Assembly: GCA_019426215.1 (NCBI GenBank)
Contig: CM033399.1
Location: forward strand, 35,845,022 to 35,909,021
Source: Buddleja alternifolia
Taxonomy: Eukaryota; Streptophyta; Magnoliopsida; Lamiales; Scrophulariaceae
Length of the DNA stretch: 64,000 nt
Direction: 5' to 3'
A model generated the notes under the pieces. That model was not told the origin of the DNA. It searched no databases and saw only the letters and a list, made by a program, of their open reading frames with translations. Shown here piece by piece: positions 1 through 11,402 of this stretch. How positions within the stretch are numbered: the stretch's first letter is position 1; each line of letters starts with the position of its first letter. Position numbers and translations under genes: made by a program.

Positions 1-653
1 TTCATTGACATAAATAGAATTTTTGTCTAATTTTTTAAATTCCTTTATTATTTATTTAACTTTTAACCTTTAATTTTTAATAAAAGGCCGAAAATAATAT
101 CTTCAGTTCTATTTTAGTCCTAAAAATATTGTATAATATCAAAAAAATAAAAAATCGTCTGATATCCAATACATGTCGAATATTGCAAACTTTGCATCGA
201 ATACAGTATCCAGAGTTTTTTTTTTTTTTTTTTTCATTTTTGGACACTTCAAAAATGTGTCGGATACGATATTTGGGCGGTATTCAAAGGTTGATATATC
301 CGATACGGATATAATACTGCACGTAATTATTATTAGGAGTATCCGTACATCATAAATGAGTACTCATTATGAAAAGAAAAATACTTAAATGACAAAATCA
401 CAATATCTAAGTTATTACAAATATATGTACAATAACAGTTTGATTTTTAACAATAATAATAAAATATCACAGATTTATAGGGACAATAGTTATGTAATTA
501 AGTTGTCGACGATGAAAATTAATTAATGACATATACTGACAATTCAATGAATTTGTGTGTAGGAATGTTCAAATCCAAATGTTAGGTCCTTTAATTTGAC
601 TATCAAGCATCACCCGATGTAGGAATATCTCAGTTAAGAGCTTTGTTCAACAC
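1..653. other. Upstream intergenic DNA with a dispersed-repeat fragment
   Basis: AT-rich DNA with no supportable gene. The stretch at about 257-353 (around 'gatacggatataatactgcac' and 'ttaggagtatccgtacatcat') reappears in diverged form at about 32587-32690 inside the CACTA element. It is therefore a dispersed repeat and not cyclase-specific promoter. A poly-T run lies at about 216-234. The short reading frames across it are low complexity. Confidence 0.5.
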
Positions 654-668
654 TACTATATATATATG
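654..668 (+). promoter_or_regulatory. Candidate TATA box of the diterpene cyclase
   Basis: A 'ctatatatatatggg' stretch lies about 90 bp before the cyclase start codon. This is a plausible distance for a plant TATA box with a 5' leader of about 60 bp. Nothing else in the sequence confirms the transcription start, and TA-rich runs are common throughout this window. Confidence 0.35.
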
Positions 669-756
669 GGTGGCCACATAATGACTTACCACAAACTACG
701 ACAGAATATATTGCTCTTAGTCTTCCAATAGCACAATAGTAATCATAATTGTAATC

Positions 757-3413
757 ATGCACTCTATATTATCTCTAAAGCTAAACTATTCCCCTGTAGT
801 TCATTGCAGATCAACAAAACCATCTGCAGCAACACTCAAGGTTCAGCTGCCAGAATGTTTCATCAGTAAGATTAATTTCTTGCTTATAGAAAATATGTTT
901 AATTAGGGATAATTACACAAAACCCCGGCCCCTCATTTTAAGGGTAATTATCAATAAAACCCCTCACGTTTGGTAAATTTACCATAGCTCCCCTTGCCAG
1001 TAAAAGGAGATTACAATTTCATTACCTGTCAGATTAAATATATTAAAATTTTCTTCACTGACAGGGGGTGTGTTGGGAATTTTCAAAAACTCTGGAGGCT
1101 TTTGGTAATTACACAATATGTGAAGGGATGTTAGTGTAATTATCCCTATTCTTAATCTTAGTGTAATATATCTTCTAACACTTAATTCTAATTATGCTTA
1201 TTTTTTCTTAAAATAAATTATGAAAGTATATTATAAGTTTGGATCAGGAACCTTAATTAATTAATTATTGGAATTACTTTTCATATTGTAGGTACAACAT
1301 GGCCGAGCAGAAGTGAACATATATCATTGAATCACCATGTTAATCACAAAGGAGTATCTAAATTATCATCCGAGAGTACTCGAGGTACGTAAAGCTCTAT
1401 TGAAAATTCTAACTTAAAGTTCTTGAACAGAATGTTCGTGAGTTAATTCATCACCACCTTTTAATCCAGTTGCCAGTCTGGATGTGCCACAAGTATGCCA
1501 AGAGGACGAAGACCTCGAAGTACGTAAGAAATTTTTATTTTTGGAAACATTCAGTCAATCACTTGTTAATATAGGCAAAACTGCAATTTTGGTCGAGTAT
1601 CGGGTAGGGTGGCACTTTTCGTCTAATCGAGAGAGAAGCAATTTAGTACAACATCTTTTGCTTTTGGTCAATTCGAGGGCAAATTCGACCAGGAAAGTTG
1701 AGTTTTGTGGAAAAGAAATTTTTAAATTGGAATTTCAATATCGGACGGAAAGTCGTCATGTGTTCATTATGAGGACCAAAAATATGTCACTTTACTTCAA
1801 TTATATGACCGATCATTGTAACTTTCTACTAGGCGAGCTTGCAATTTTAGTTTCTAAATTAAGAGGGTCTGAAACTCTCACTTATTATTCGATTATGTTT
1901 TTATTGTTTAATTTGTAGTGATCAAAATGTCCTTTTCCACATCCAATTGATAACTGAGTCGGCCGTTGGACATAACAACTAATTTTTTTTATTTTTTTTC
2001 ATTTTTTTGCCAAAAGACAAATATAGTTGAAGATTCCATCAAATACATTAAGAATATGTTGAGCACATTCGATGACGGACGAATAAGTGTGTCGCCCTAC
2101 GACACAGCATGGGTTTCTCTTATCAAAAACATCGAGGGACATGATACTCCTCAATTTCCATCTAGTATCGAGTGGATCGCACAAAATCAACTCCCTGACG
2201 GTTCATGGGGAGACGAACAATTGTTCTGTCCCTACGATCGACTAGTGAACACACTAGCTTGTGTAGTAGCATTGAGATCATGGAACGTTCATGCTGACAA
2301 GAGTGAAAAAGGTTTGAGAGACTATACATAAGTTGATCAAATTTCCATTTATTTGTTTTAGAAGATATAGACTTGGCAACTTTTATGTATGTATATATTT
2401 TATTCAATTTTAGGGATATCATTCATCAAGGAAAATGTGGGTAAACTTGAAAATGCAAATGCTGAGCACATGACCTGCGGATTTGAAGTTGTATTCCCTG
2501 CCCTTCTTCAAAGAGCCAAAAGCTTAGGCATTGATAATCTTCCCTATGATGCTCCTGTTGTACGAGAGATTTATACTGTACGAGACCTCAAAATGAAAAG
2601 GTAAACTATAATAAAAGGATTTAAATTTGAATTAAACTATAATTCTAATTAATCTCATAGTATTGTTTGTCTTACTTGGATAACCTCGGGATAACTTAAA
2701 TCAATTAATGAAATGAATAAATGGACATATTAAAATTTATAAGAGATAATAAGGCCCTACACAGCCTAGCTAGAGGAATATGCAAAGGTCCAATTTCATG
2801 CATAATACTTTTGTCTCATTTGAAAAGTATTTATTTGATATATAGGATACCAAAGGAGTTGATGCACAAAGTGCCAACATCTCTACTCTTTAGCTTGGAA
2901 GGATTGGAAGACTTAGATTGGCAAAAGCTCCTAAAACTGCAATCATCTGATGGCTCATTCCTCACTTCTCCATCCTCAACTGCCTTTGCTTTCATGCAAA
3001 CAAAAGACGAGAAATGCTTCGAATTTATCAAAAACACCGTAGAAAAACTAAATGGAGGAGGTATAATTATTCTATTAACATAACTAACACTTTTGAAAAA
3101 TCGATTCATAATTAACATATATATACACATGTATATACCTCTCTCTAATTTGTTTTACTATGAATTACTTAATTCTTGCAGCACCGCATACATATCCGGT
3201 CGACATTTTTGGAAGACTTTGGGCAGTTGACAGACTACAGCGTCTAGGGGTTTCTCGCTTTTTTGACTCCGAGATCAAAGATTGCTTAAGTTACATATAT
3301 AGGTAGGGAGAAAAAGAAACTGTGATTCAGACATATATAACTCTTACTAGCTTTTGGTTTAACTTATTTAATTAAAAAGCCATGAGTTAACTTCAATTTA
3401 TAGTCCCTCGAAC

Positions 3414-3446
<33 letters not shown>

Positions 3447-6400
3447 TAATAATAATAATAATAATAATAATATGATCATGAATATTATTAGTTGCGACCT
3501 AATATTATTGTTAGATGACATATTGTGATGCTATTGTGTCAAATCAAAGTAGTTGCTAACGATATTTTGTAACTGACAAATAATTTACTCTTTCCACAAT
3601 AATGATTACTAGTAAGATGAACTGTGTATAATTTACTATTGTTGACTCACGTGACACGTGTATAATGATATATTGACTAGTTCTTTAAATTATTTATTGG
3701 TTTGATTTTTATGCAAAAAAAACTTTGAACACTTTATTTCTGTCTTAGTTAAAGTGGAATGGATGATAAAATATTTAATTAAAAGAGTAATTTAGGAAAT
3801 AAGGGAAAGTGCTTAGATTGCACTATAGTTTTGTAGCATTTGACATTTGATCTACAACTGATCCAAAAAGTCTTCAATTGCAGATTTTGGACTGAAAAAG
3901 GATATTTCAGTGGTAGAGATTCCGAATTTTGTGATCTTGACGACACGTCCATGGCTTTCCGGCTTCTAAGACTTCAAGGATATGATGTTACCCCAAGTAT
4001 ATATAAAAGACCTCCTCTTTTTTTTTTTAGTTTATTTAAAAACTAATATATAAAGCTACAATTACCCTGAAAAAATATAAAAAAAAGTACCTACTGATCC
4101 CCTCATGTTATGGTTAATTACCAAAATCTCTCGACCTTTTTGAAATTATTTAAAGTCTCCTTCATGTTAAGACATTCTTACAATTATACCCCCGGCGTAT
4201 TTAAAAATTCTTACAGTTTCAGCCCTATAAACCCTGCAAATTGACCTCTTGAGGGGGTCTCGAATAATTTAACAAAAGGCAGGTGATTTTTGGTAATTAA
4301 CACTAAAGTAAGGGCATGTGCATGTAAGTTTCCCAAAGTAATTGTTGTTTAAATCCTAACAGATGTACTTAAGAACTTCCAGACGAAGGATAACAAATTT
4401 TCTTGCTACGGTGGCCAAATGATCGAATCTTCGTCTCCAATATACAATCTCTATAGGGCTTCTCAAATTCTATTCCCAGGAGAAAAAATCCTTGAAGAAG
4501 CCAAAAGTTTCTCATACAATTTTTTGCAAGAGAGTCTGGCAAACAATCAACTTCTTGATAAATGGGTCATATCCGAGCACTTACCTGATGAGGTTATTTC
4601 AATCACATACCTAATTTCTTCTTTTTCCAAAAACTCTTTCCTGAAATATATTGTTTTTCGCTTTTATTATATAATATTATTAATTCATAATCATCTTTGC
4701 GGTAGCAGATAGAATATGGATTACAAATGCCGTGGTATGCCAACCTACCTCGTGTCGAGAATCGATTCTATCTGGAGCATTATGGTGGTGGCAGTGATGT
4801 ATGGATTGGGAAGACTTTGTACAGGTTAATTTTCACTCGGGGCCTTTTCGTTTTCTTTACTTTTCTTCTTTCTCTCCTTTTTCCTTTTATTTTTAAGGAA
4901 ATGATGCTTCTCATTTCAATTAATAGTCACTCTAACTCACACATAATCTCCCAATATATAAATCATTCTGCAATAAAATTAAATAGTTGGACAATCGTTA
5001 TGTTAGTCTCTATTTTATGCAACAAAATATCAATTAATGTTTCAGCCACTATTTCTTCTTAAAAGTATGACTTTTGTGGCTGATATGAGCAACAATAGCT
5101 ACGGATAGCTTGGTGGGTTCAGTAAATACCACATTTTTTTCCCCAGTGAAATAATTATAAGAAATTTGATTTTTGCCCATATAACTTAGCTATAGTGACA
5201 AGTTCATTAGCTATGGTCAAAAGTAATTGACCATGGTTTCATCTCGGGTTTAGCCGTGGTATCTGCAAGCATGGCCAAAACATTGTCCGCAGCTTGTAAG
5301 TTGTAGCCATTGTCAACGTTTTGTCCGCAGCTTGTAAGTTGTAGCCATTGTCAACGTTTTGTCCATTGCGAAGAGTCCTGGATTTTTAACCATTGTAAAA
5401 AAGTGCTAAATTTGTATTTCTTCTGCCACGGCTAGTTAAAACTTAAAATAGTTAGCATTCTTTTCCATCACGGCCGACGTCAACGTGGCAATATGAAACG
5501 TCTACCACAACCAAATTAATTAGATAATTTGATATTCGGTGCACAAATTGTACTTGAGCAACATGAACTACTGATGATTTGGTTCTTAATTATCTATGAT
5601 ATATTATAGGATGGAAGAAATCAGCAATGATACTTACCTCAAGCTTGCAAGATTAGATTTCAACAGATGCCAAGCACAACATCAGATCGAGTGGACTTCT
5701 ATGCAAGAGTATGCATATATAGCTAGATTATCCTTTAGAAATTTTTTTCGTCACAATTCACAAGATATTTAAAATAACATTAACTCATCTTAAATTACTT
5801 GAGCAGATGGTATGAAATTTGCAATGTTCAAGTATTTGGCATAAGCAGAAAAGACCTTCTTCTAGCATACTTTTTGGCCACGGCAAGCATATTTGAACCG
5901 GAGAGGTCAAAAGAGCGAATTGCATGGGCGAAGTCTCAAATTATTTCTAAGATGATTAATTCTTTATTAGTGAACAAGGAAACTAAATCATGGGAGCAAC
6001 AAATTGCACTTTTGTCTGAATTGAAAAACAATACCAATGGCCTAGAGAAAACAAAAAGGTACACACTTATATATCTCAATCCTCTATTCAATTTTTCTTG
6101 CTTGTTATAGATGTAACTAATTATATTTAATTTGTTAAGAAAAAAAGCTAGATATATATGTTTTCATAATTATTTCTAAGATTTATTTAATAATTTTCTT
6201 ATTTTCTTTGTTGAGGACAGTAGTAAGAGAGAAGAAGGACTAATCAACATTCTGGTATCAACAATCCACCAATTCTTAGAGGGGTTTGATGGATACATTA
6301 GCCAACAACTGAAAAATATTGTGGTGTGATTTCCCTATAGTTACATACTTTATAATTCTTTTTTTTTTTAATCTTTTGAAATCCCACTAATTTATAATTA

Positions 6401-7117
6401 CCATAGTATTAATCACTTGTTTTGCTATATCCCATGAACAGTGGAGTGAATGGTTGATGAAACTAGAGGAGGGAGTGGTCAACCGTGTTGAAGATGCAGA
6501 GCTCTTAATAGCCACATTAAACATATGTGCGGGTCATAAGGAAGATATATTCTCCCAAGATGAGTACAAGACTCTCTCCAAGCTCACTAATAAAATTTGT
6601 CACCAGCTCTCTGAAATTCAAAATAAAAAGGTCAGTGAATTGCTCATTCTATGTCTCTGCGCGCGCGCACACACACATATATATTAGTTTGACCAGTATA
6701 TAATAGTACTATATGTAGATTAAATAAAATTTAAAAAGATATTCCCCTTAATTAATTCAGATTTCCAAATTTGTCAATTCTAGATCGTCTAATTGATGTT
6801 GTCCCGAAAAAATTAATCTTTTTATGTTTGATAATTTTTCCTTGAGAACAAATTTGTTTCTAATATATTCTTTTTTTAACATTTAGGTACTGAAAACGGA
6901 TAACTATAACAAAGAAACATCTACCATGGAAATCATGGAAGTAGAAGAAGACATGCAGGAATTGGTGCAATTAGTCCTTGAGGAATCCGGTGGCATCGAT
7001 CGAACTATCAAGCAAACATTTCTATTAGTTGCAAAAGCGTTCTACTATAGTGCCTATAATGCTGCAGAAAATATTGACATCCATATATACAAAGTACTCT
7101 TTGAACCAGTTGTATGA
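757..7117 (+). CDS. CPS: Class II diterpene cyclase, probable (+)-copalyl diphosphate synthase (TPS-c)
   Basis: Plastid enzyme that protonates geranylgeranyl diphosphate and cyclises it to a labdadienyl (copalyl) diphosphate. I read 15 exons: 757-865, 1292-1384, 1470-1519, 2017-2311, 2414-2600, 2846-3060, 3182-3302, 3884-3996, 4363-4592, 4709-4824 (acceptor within 1 bp), 5610-5708, 5807-6058, 6221-6323, 6442-6630, 6887-7117. Phases agree at every GT/AG junction and give 800 aa, normal for the family. Seen: a Ser/Thr-rich N-terminus like a transit peptide; SPYDTAW at 110-116; QLPDGSWGD at 142-150; the catalytic acid motif DLDD at 374-377; no class I DDxxD, so monofunctional. Phe260 sits where Arabidopsis ent-CPS has catalytic His263. 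His319-Thr320 match the pair reported as the base of Salvia miltiorrhiza normal CPP synthase, and Arg328 replaces the gibberellin-type His. This favours (+)-CPP and specialised metabolism. The exact product is inferred; another class II product is possible. Confidence 0.93.
905..1147. mobile_element. MITE-like element in cyclase intron 1
   Basis: A 243-bp segment is bounded by perfect 14-bp inverted ends, AGGGATAATTACAC on the left and GTGTAATTATCCCT on the right. The interior has the 'ccctca...aattacc' texture shared with segments at 4.05-4.34 and 40.28-40.48 kb. No clean target duplication is visible. Non-autonomous; superfamily uncertain (MULE-like ends). Confidence 0.65.
3422..3472. repeat. 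Poly-A followed by (AAT)n microsatellite in intron 7
   Basis: A run of about 24 A is followed directly by about eight AAT units. It lies within intron 7 of the cyclase, clear of the splice sites. The A-run beside a simple repeat could mark an old retroposon tail, but no source element is recognisable next to it. Confidence 0.8.
4057..4345. mobile_element. MITE-like fragment in cyclase intron 8
   Basis: This segment shares blocks such as 'cccctcatgtta', 'aattcttacagttt' and 'ttttggtaatta' with the elements at 905-1147 and 40.28-40.48 kb. The ends are diverged ('acaattaccctg' and 'catgtaagtttccca'). It occupies most of intron 8 and does not touch the splice sites. Confidence 0.45.
5070..5525. 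mobile_element. Non-autonomous element in cyclase intron 10 with a 38-bp tandem duplication
   Basis: The interior of intron 10 is rich in 'agctatggtc' and 'gccattgtca' style words in both orientations, a subterminal-repeat texture typical of decayed CACTA-type elements. At about 5285-5362 a 38-bp unit (starting ttgtccgcagcttgtaagtt) is repeated twice in tandem without change. Terminal repeats were not found, so the class is uncertain. Confidence 0.4.
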
Positions 7118-7361
7118 TTATTTTCTCTAGTTCAATTTGAGCATTCATATTGTGAGAAATAAGAACATTATTTGTTCAGTTAAAATCCTTGTATGCATAT
7201 GCAAAAAATTAAAAATCTTGAATAACTTGTATATATTTATATGATCTAAAGTTGTTACTTATAACTCTTTATTTCATCTTCTAGCCAATATACTTCATTT
7301 TTTATTAATTTACAACTCATATATTTTCTGGCCCATCCTAAAATAATTAAGTTTTTATATA

Positions 7362-7800
7362 CACTACAACAAAAAAAAGGGTTTTAGAGATGGAAAAATC
7401 CGTCTGTGAAACCCAAATTTCTGTCCTTGAAACTTATCAGAGACGGAAATTTCTGTCTCCTCGTTTTGTAGCTGAAAGTGGCATCGCTAATCAGAGACGA
7501 TCATGTTCCATCTCTGGTGTTAGTGACAACAGTAATTTTCGTCATTAATTCGGTGGCTAATTGAGGGATTTTTTTTAGTTAAACCCTTCTGTAAATCCGC
7601 CGCTGTTCTATTTCTTAATCCGTCGCCGCTTTTCCATTGAATTTGACTCTTTTTTCGTCTCTAACTCGTCTCTAATCTATATATTGTCTCAAATCAAATT
7701 CTACCTCTAATTTAGTTTATATTTTCATCTCAGAATTCGTCTCTCATTTCACTCCTTTACCGTCTCTAATTTATTCAATTTTCTCCATAATCCTACTATT
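7362..7800 (+). mobile_element. CACTA-type element end with subterminal repeats (fragment)
   Basis: Starts CACTACAACAAAAAAAAGGG, a typical plant CACTA terminus, about 245 bp after the cyclase stop. It continues with repeated 'agagacgga' and 'cgtctcta' words in both orientations, as in CACTA subterminal regions. No matching opposite end was found. A short region with similar 'gacgga' words at 18756-18880 may be a remnant of it. No coding capacity. Confidence 0.55.
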
Positions 7801-8450
7801 GTTCTATATATTCAAATTGAACCATATTCAATCCAAATAATTTAATGGAATCAAATAGCCCTCAAATTTTAAACCAAACCCAGTCATTCTAAAAATAAAT
7901 AGTCTTTGCATTCACTAAAACAATGTCATAAACAACATTGAAAATAATCTGAACAATCCTTTACACAATTTAAACTAACAAAATATCATTCTACAAATTA
8001 AGGAAATCATAATAGAATACATAAAATTCTATTTTCAATTTTTCATCATCGTAGTTTTTATTTTATCACTTTTTTATATGACATATACTAATAAAAGTAT
8101 ATTTATAATATCTTAATATCTAACTAGTAAAAATAAATATTATATATGTATACTAAAAATTAAAAAAGGCTTGCCAGCTCTCGAACATATACAAACGAGC
8201 TCGAGCTCGAGTCAAGCTATTCGAAGGGATTCAAATCAAATAGAACTATCCACGGAATGTACTCAATTTGGATTCAAAATAATTTATTCTAATTAAAGAG
8301 TACACCAAATTTGATCTTATTTTCAATAGTGGAATTGTACTCTAAACTTTAAACAAAATTTGGAATCTGATAGTCCTTAATATGACATAACAAAAATATT
8401 TTCTTATTTATTAAACCATAAAAAACATATATATATATATATATATATAT
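7801..8450. other. AT-rich intergenic DNA ending in (TA)n
   Basis: No gene or element recognised. A (TA)n run of about 24 bp at 8427-8450 lies exactly where the 3' tail of the minus-strand LINE next to it would be, so it may be the element's tail rather than ordinary intergenic sequence. Confidence 0.5.
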
Positions 8451-9842
8451 TTTGGTGCAAAGCTTAACTTTATTACCAAAACAGACGTATTTACACCACT
8501 AGATCCACCACACACAACATGTTGTGTGTTTACATCTCACTTTCAAAAATTAAATCCCAATTTGTACCAAACTTAAAAAGTCCTATCTTTGTTAAGTATC
8601 TAAGATCTCTATCTTTAATCTTTCTCTTCATATATCCCTGTATTCTAATACTTAGGTCTATCTTTAACTATTCAAAATTGCTCTCCCAAGTTCTTGATTC
8701 CTGTATAAAGCATCTCTTGTTCCTTTCCATCCATATTGTGTATATAGCTCCCACCAACCCTGCCTGCAAAATAGTCTTTTTAAATTTCCAATTCTGTAAA
8801 GCAAATTTCACCCATCTCTGCCATCTTCCAAACTGATTGGGACATTTTTACCTTTTAAGCCATCTCAAAACTCTAGTCATCAGACTCTTAGCCCATTCAC
8901 ATTCAAAGAATAAATGAGCTATAGTTTCTTTTTCTTTACTGCATAAACTACACATATTGTCTGGAACTGAAAGAAATTTCTCCAGTCTGTCTCTGGTAAG
9001 CAGTCTTCTCTGAATTGCCAACCATGCTATGAATGCATGTTTTGGCACACTCATGTGATTCCACACCACACTGTGGTCCCTAAAGACAAGGTGTTCACCT
9101 TTAAGCCACCAGTAACCACTCTGGACTGTATAATTGCCATCTTTAGAATGCTGCCATTGATTTTGCTTATAGCCAGTGCACAACTTCTTTTTAACTCTAT
9201 CTATTTTCCTCCACACCCAACTACAGTACATTGGGGCATTATATTCCCAGAAGTCCACCTGTTTTAAGTAAACTGCATGAACCCATTTAATCCAGAGTGC
9301 ATCCTTTTTTTGAGAGATTGCCCATACCTGTTTGCCTATTGCCAAATTCCACTCCTTGCAACTCTTTATATTCAATCCACCACACTTTTTAGATTGACAG
9401 AATTGTTCCCATTTAACCAGAGCAACTTTTTGTGTTTGTTCATTAGATCCCCACAAAAGCTCTCTGCATTTCTTCTCAACGAGTTTGACTACTGACTGGG
9501 GTAGAAAAAAATGGAAGACCAGTATACCTGCAATGAGAATAAGACTGCATTGATCAGCAATGTTCTTCCTGCATATGATAATTCTCTTGAAGCCCATGTA
9601 GCTAATCTTTTTGTAATTTTATCCACCAGTTCTTGACAGTCAATCTTGGTCCATTTTGTTGGGGAGAGAGGCACACCCAAATACCTTAAAGAAAATTCAC
9701 CCTCTTGACACCCTGTTATCTCCAAAATCTGATTTATCTTTCTGGTGCAACTCCTTTCACATAGACTCTTGATCTATTAAGATTTGGATGCAAACTTATT
9801 GTCTCTGAAAATTCCCTAAATGTGTCCCACAGAGTATGCATT
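8451..9842 (-). mobile_element. LINE (non-LTR retrotransposon) 3' part, 5'-truncated
   Basis: Minus-strand remnant of a plant L1-type LINE. The frames at 9725-9489 and 9597-8848 overlap and together encode the end of the reverse-transcriptase region (FSLRYLGVPLSP) followed by the zinc-binding reverse-transcriptase-associated domain. That domain carries W-x-K-W, SVPKHAFIAWLA and CSLC...HLFFECEWA, whose Cys/His pattern is typical of the family. A frameshift separates the two frames, and stops lie upstream (about 9760). The 3' end on the minus strand reads ...ttaagctttgcaccaaaa followed by (TA)n, as in other plant LINE tails. The reverse-transcriptase core and endonuclease are absent, because a Copia LTR begins at 9842-9844. 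Confidence 0.8.
8848..9725 (-). pseudogene. LINE ORF2 C-terminal region (zf-RVT), frameshifted
   Basis: The reverse-transcriptase-associated C-terminal part of a LINE polyprotein is readable in two overlapping minus frames. The upstream frame ends near 9489 and the downstream one starts near 9597, so one frameshift lies between 9490 and 9597. The stop at 8848 comes before the usual end of the protein, and similar residues can be traced downstream to about 8640. Not functional. Confidence 0.75.
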
Positions 9843-9843
9843 G

Positions 9844-11292
9844 TGTTAGGAAATTTCATGTTTAATGTTTTGATGATGACAAGATAAGATTTTATGTTAG
9901 ACCCCAAAAATATAAGTTTATGCTTTCATAGAAAATATTGTTTAAACGTTTGAAATTTTACTTATTTGTTTTGGCTTGTAATTTTTATCTTTATAGATTT
10001 TAGACTAAGCATTTATTTAAAATAACAAACGGATATTTATTTCCAACGGAAATAAAAGCAAGATGCATTAAAAGTCAGAAAAGTGCTATTAAAATATACG
10101 CACTATAACTTATGGGCAAGCCACCTTTTTGACCAAGACTGTCGGATTCCAAAAATCAAGACCATGCTTGACCTATTGAATATAGCCAAAATTCAGGAAT
10201 GTCAGACAAATAATATTTCGGGAGACGTGCATCTCAATGTGTCCAACGGAAAAATTCCAAAGCACCTATAAATAGTCTCCTCAGCTAAAACCCAAAAACA
10301 CACAAGAGTATATACAAGAGTGATTACAAGATATTAACATATACACAAAAAATTACTCACTGTTGTATATAGAAAAATATACAAAAAGGGTACGAACTTT
10401 GCCAAAAGAAAAGCTTAAAAACTCCATAGCCAAAATTCCTTCTAGCTTTTCACAACCATTCCAAAGACAGTCACAAATATGTCAAACCTCTTTCTAGAAG
10501 AACCCTACACTATTATTGAGATGTCCCAAGTTGTTTGAACTTTCCAAAAACAAACAAACTAGTGAACAAAAACCCTCAACATATTTCATCTGAGTGAGAA
10601 AGTGTGTTGACTTACAAGCTGTATTTTTAGTAAAAGAAGCTTGTGTAAGAAGATCTTTATTGAAGCTAAAATCTGTGTGACCAAGGAGTTCCAAGATCGG
10701 TTGTTACTTGCATTATTTCTGGGTGAAAAAAGCAAGAGGATAGAGGTGACCTGTAGCAGAAATCTGTGTGACCAAGGAGCTCAAGTCATCAACATCCGCA
10801 TTACCTCAATTTTGTAGAAGTCTCTGTGTGACTCTTCGATAATCATCATAGTGGATATCCTCCCTGATAAAAGGAAAAGAAGGACGTAGTTGGGATTACA
10901 TCACCCAGTGAATCTTACAAATATCTTCTGTCATTTACTGTTTCATTCATTTACTGTTTTATTGCTTTACTATTCATATTGCATACATCTTGAAAAATGT
11001 TTTAAAACAGTTAAGCGACTACTTTGACTTAAACCGAACGCTAAGCTATAAAAAAAAAATTATTTCCGCTGTGCTAACCCTGATTAAGTGACTAAACATT
11101 GCCCTACTTCAGCAAGCGTTAAAATCACTAAGTCTAAGTTATCTTTTCTCAAGCGCCCGACCTAGCGCCTAAGTTTTCCAAGCGTTCAAATACATCAAGA
11201 GTGATACGATTTTTAGAAGTCGAAAAAGATTTCAGAGTCTATTCAACCCCCCCCCCCCTCTAGACCCTTTCGTATGCCACTTGGGACCAACA
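9844..11292 (+). repeat. 5' LTR of the Copia element
   Basis: Runs from TGTTAGG to ...CCAACA, followed by the primer-binding site. It contains short tandem echoes of 'ctgtgtgaccaaggag' at about 10670-10690 and 10760-10780, and a poly-C run at 11250-11260. No second LTR copy was found in the window, so the boundaries rest on the TG...CA ends and the position of the primer-binding site. Confidence 0.65.
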
Positions 11293-11402
11293 AGTGATAT
11301 CAGTGCGGTTGAAGTTGAAACCTAAGCGTTTTCGAGCGTAACTGCTTGTTTAGATCCATTTTTCTAAACTTAGTCGCTTTTAAAATTTCTTTTAAACTTT
11401 TC

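Noticed and set aside
1484..1918. 144-aa open frame in cyclase intron 3
   Set aside because: Only its first dozen codons are real exon 3; the rest continues past a GT donor into intron and has no family resemblance.
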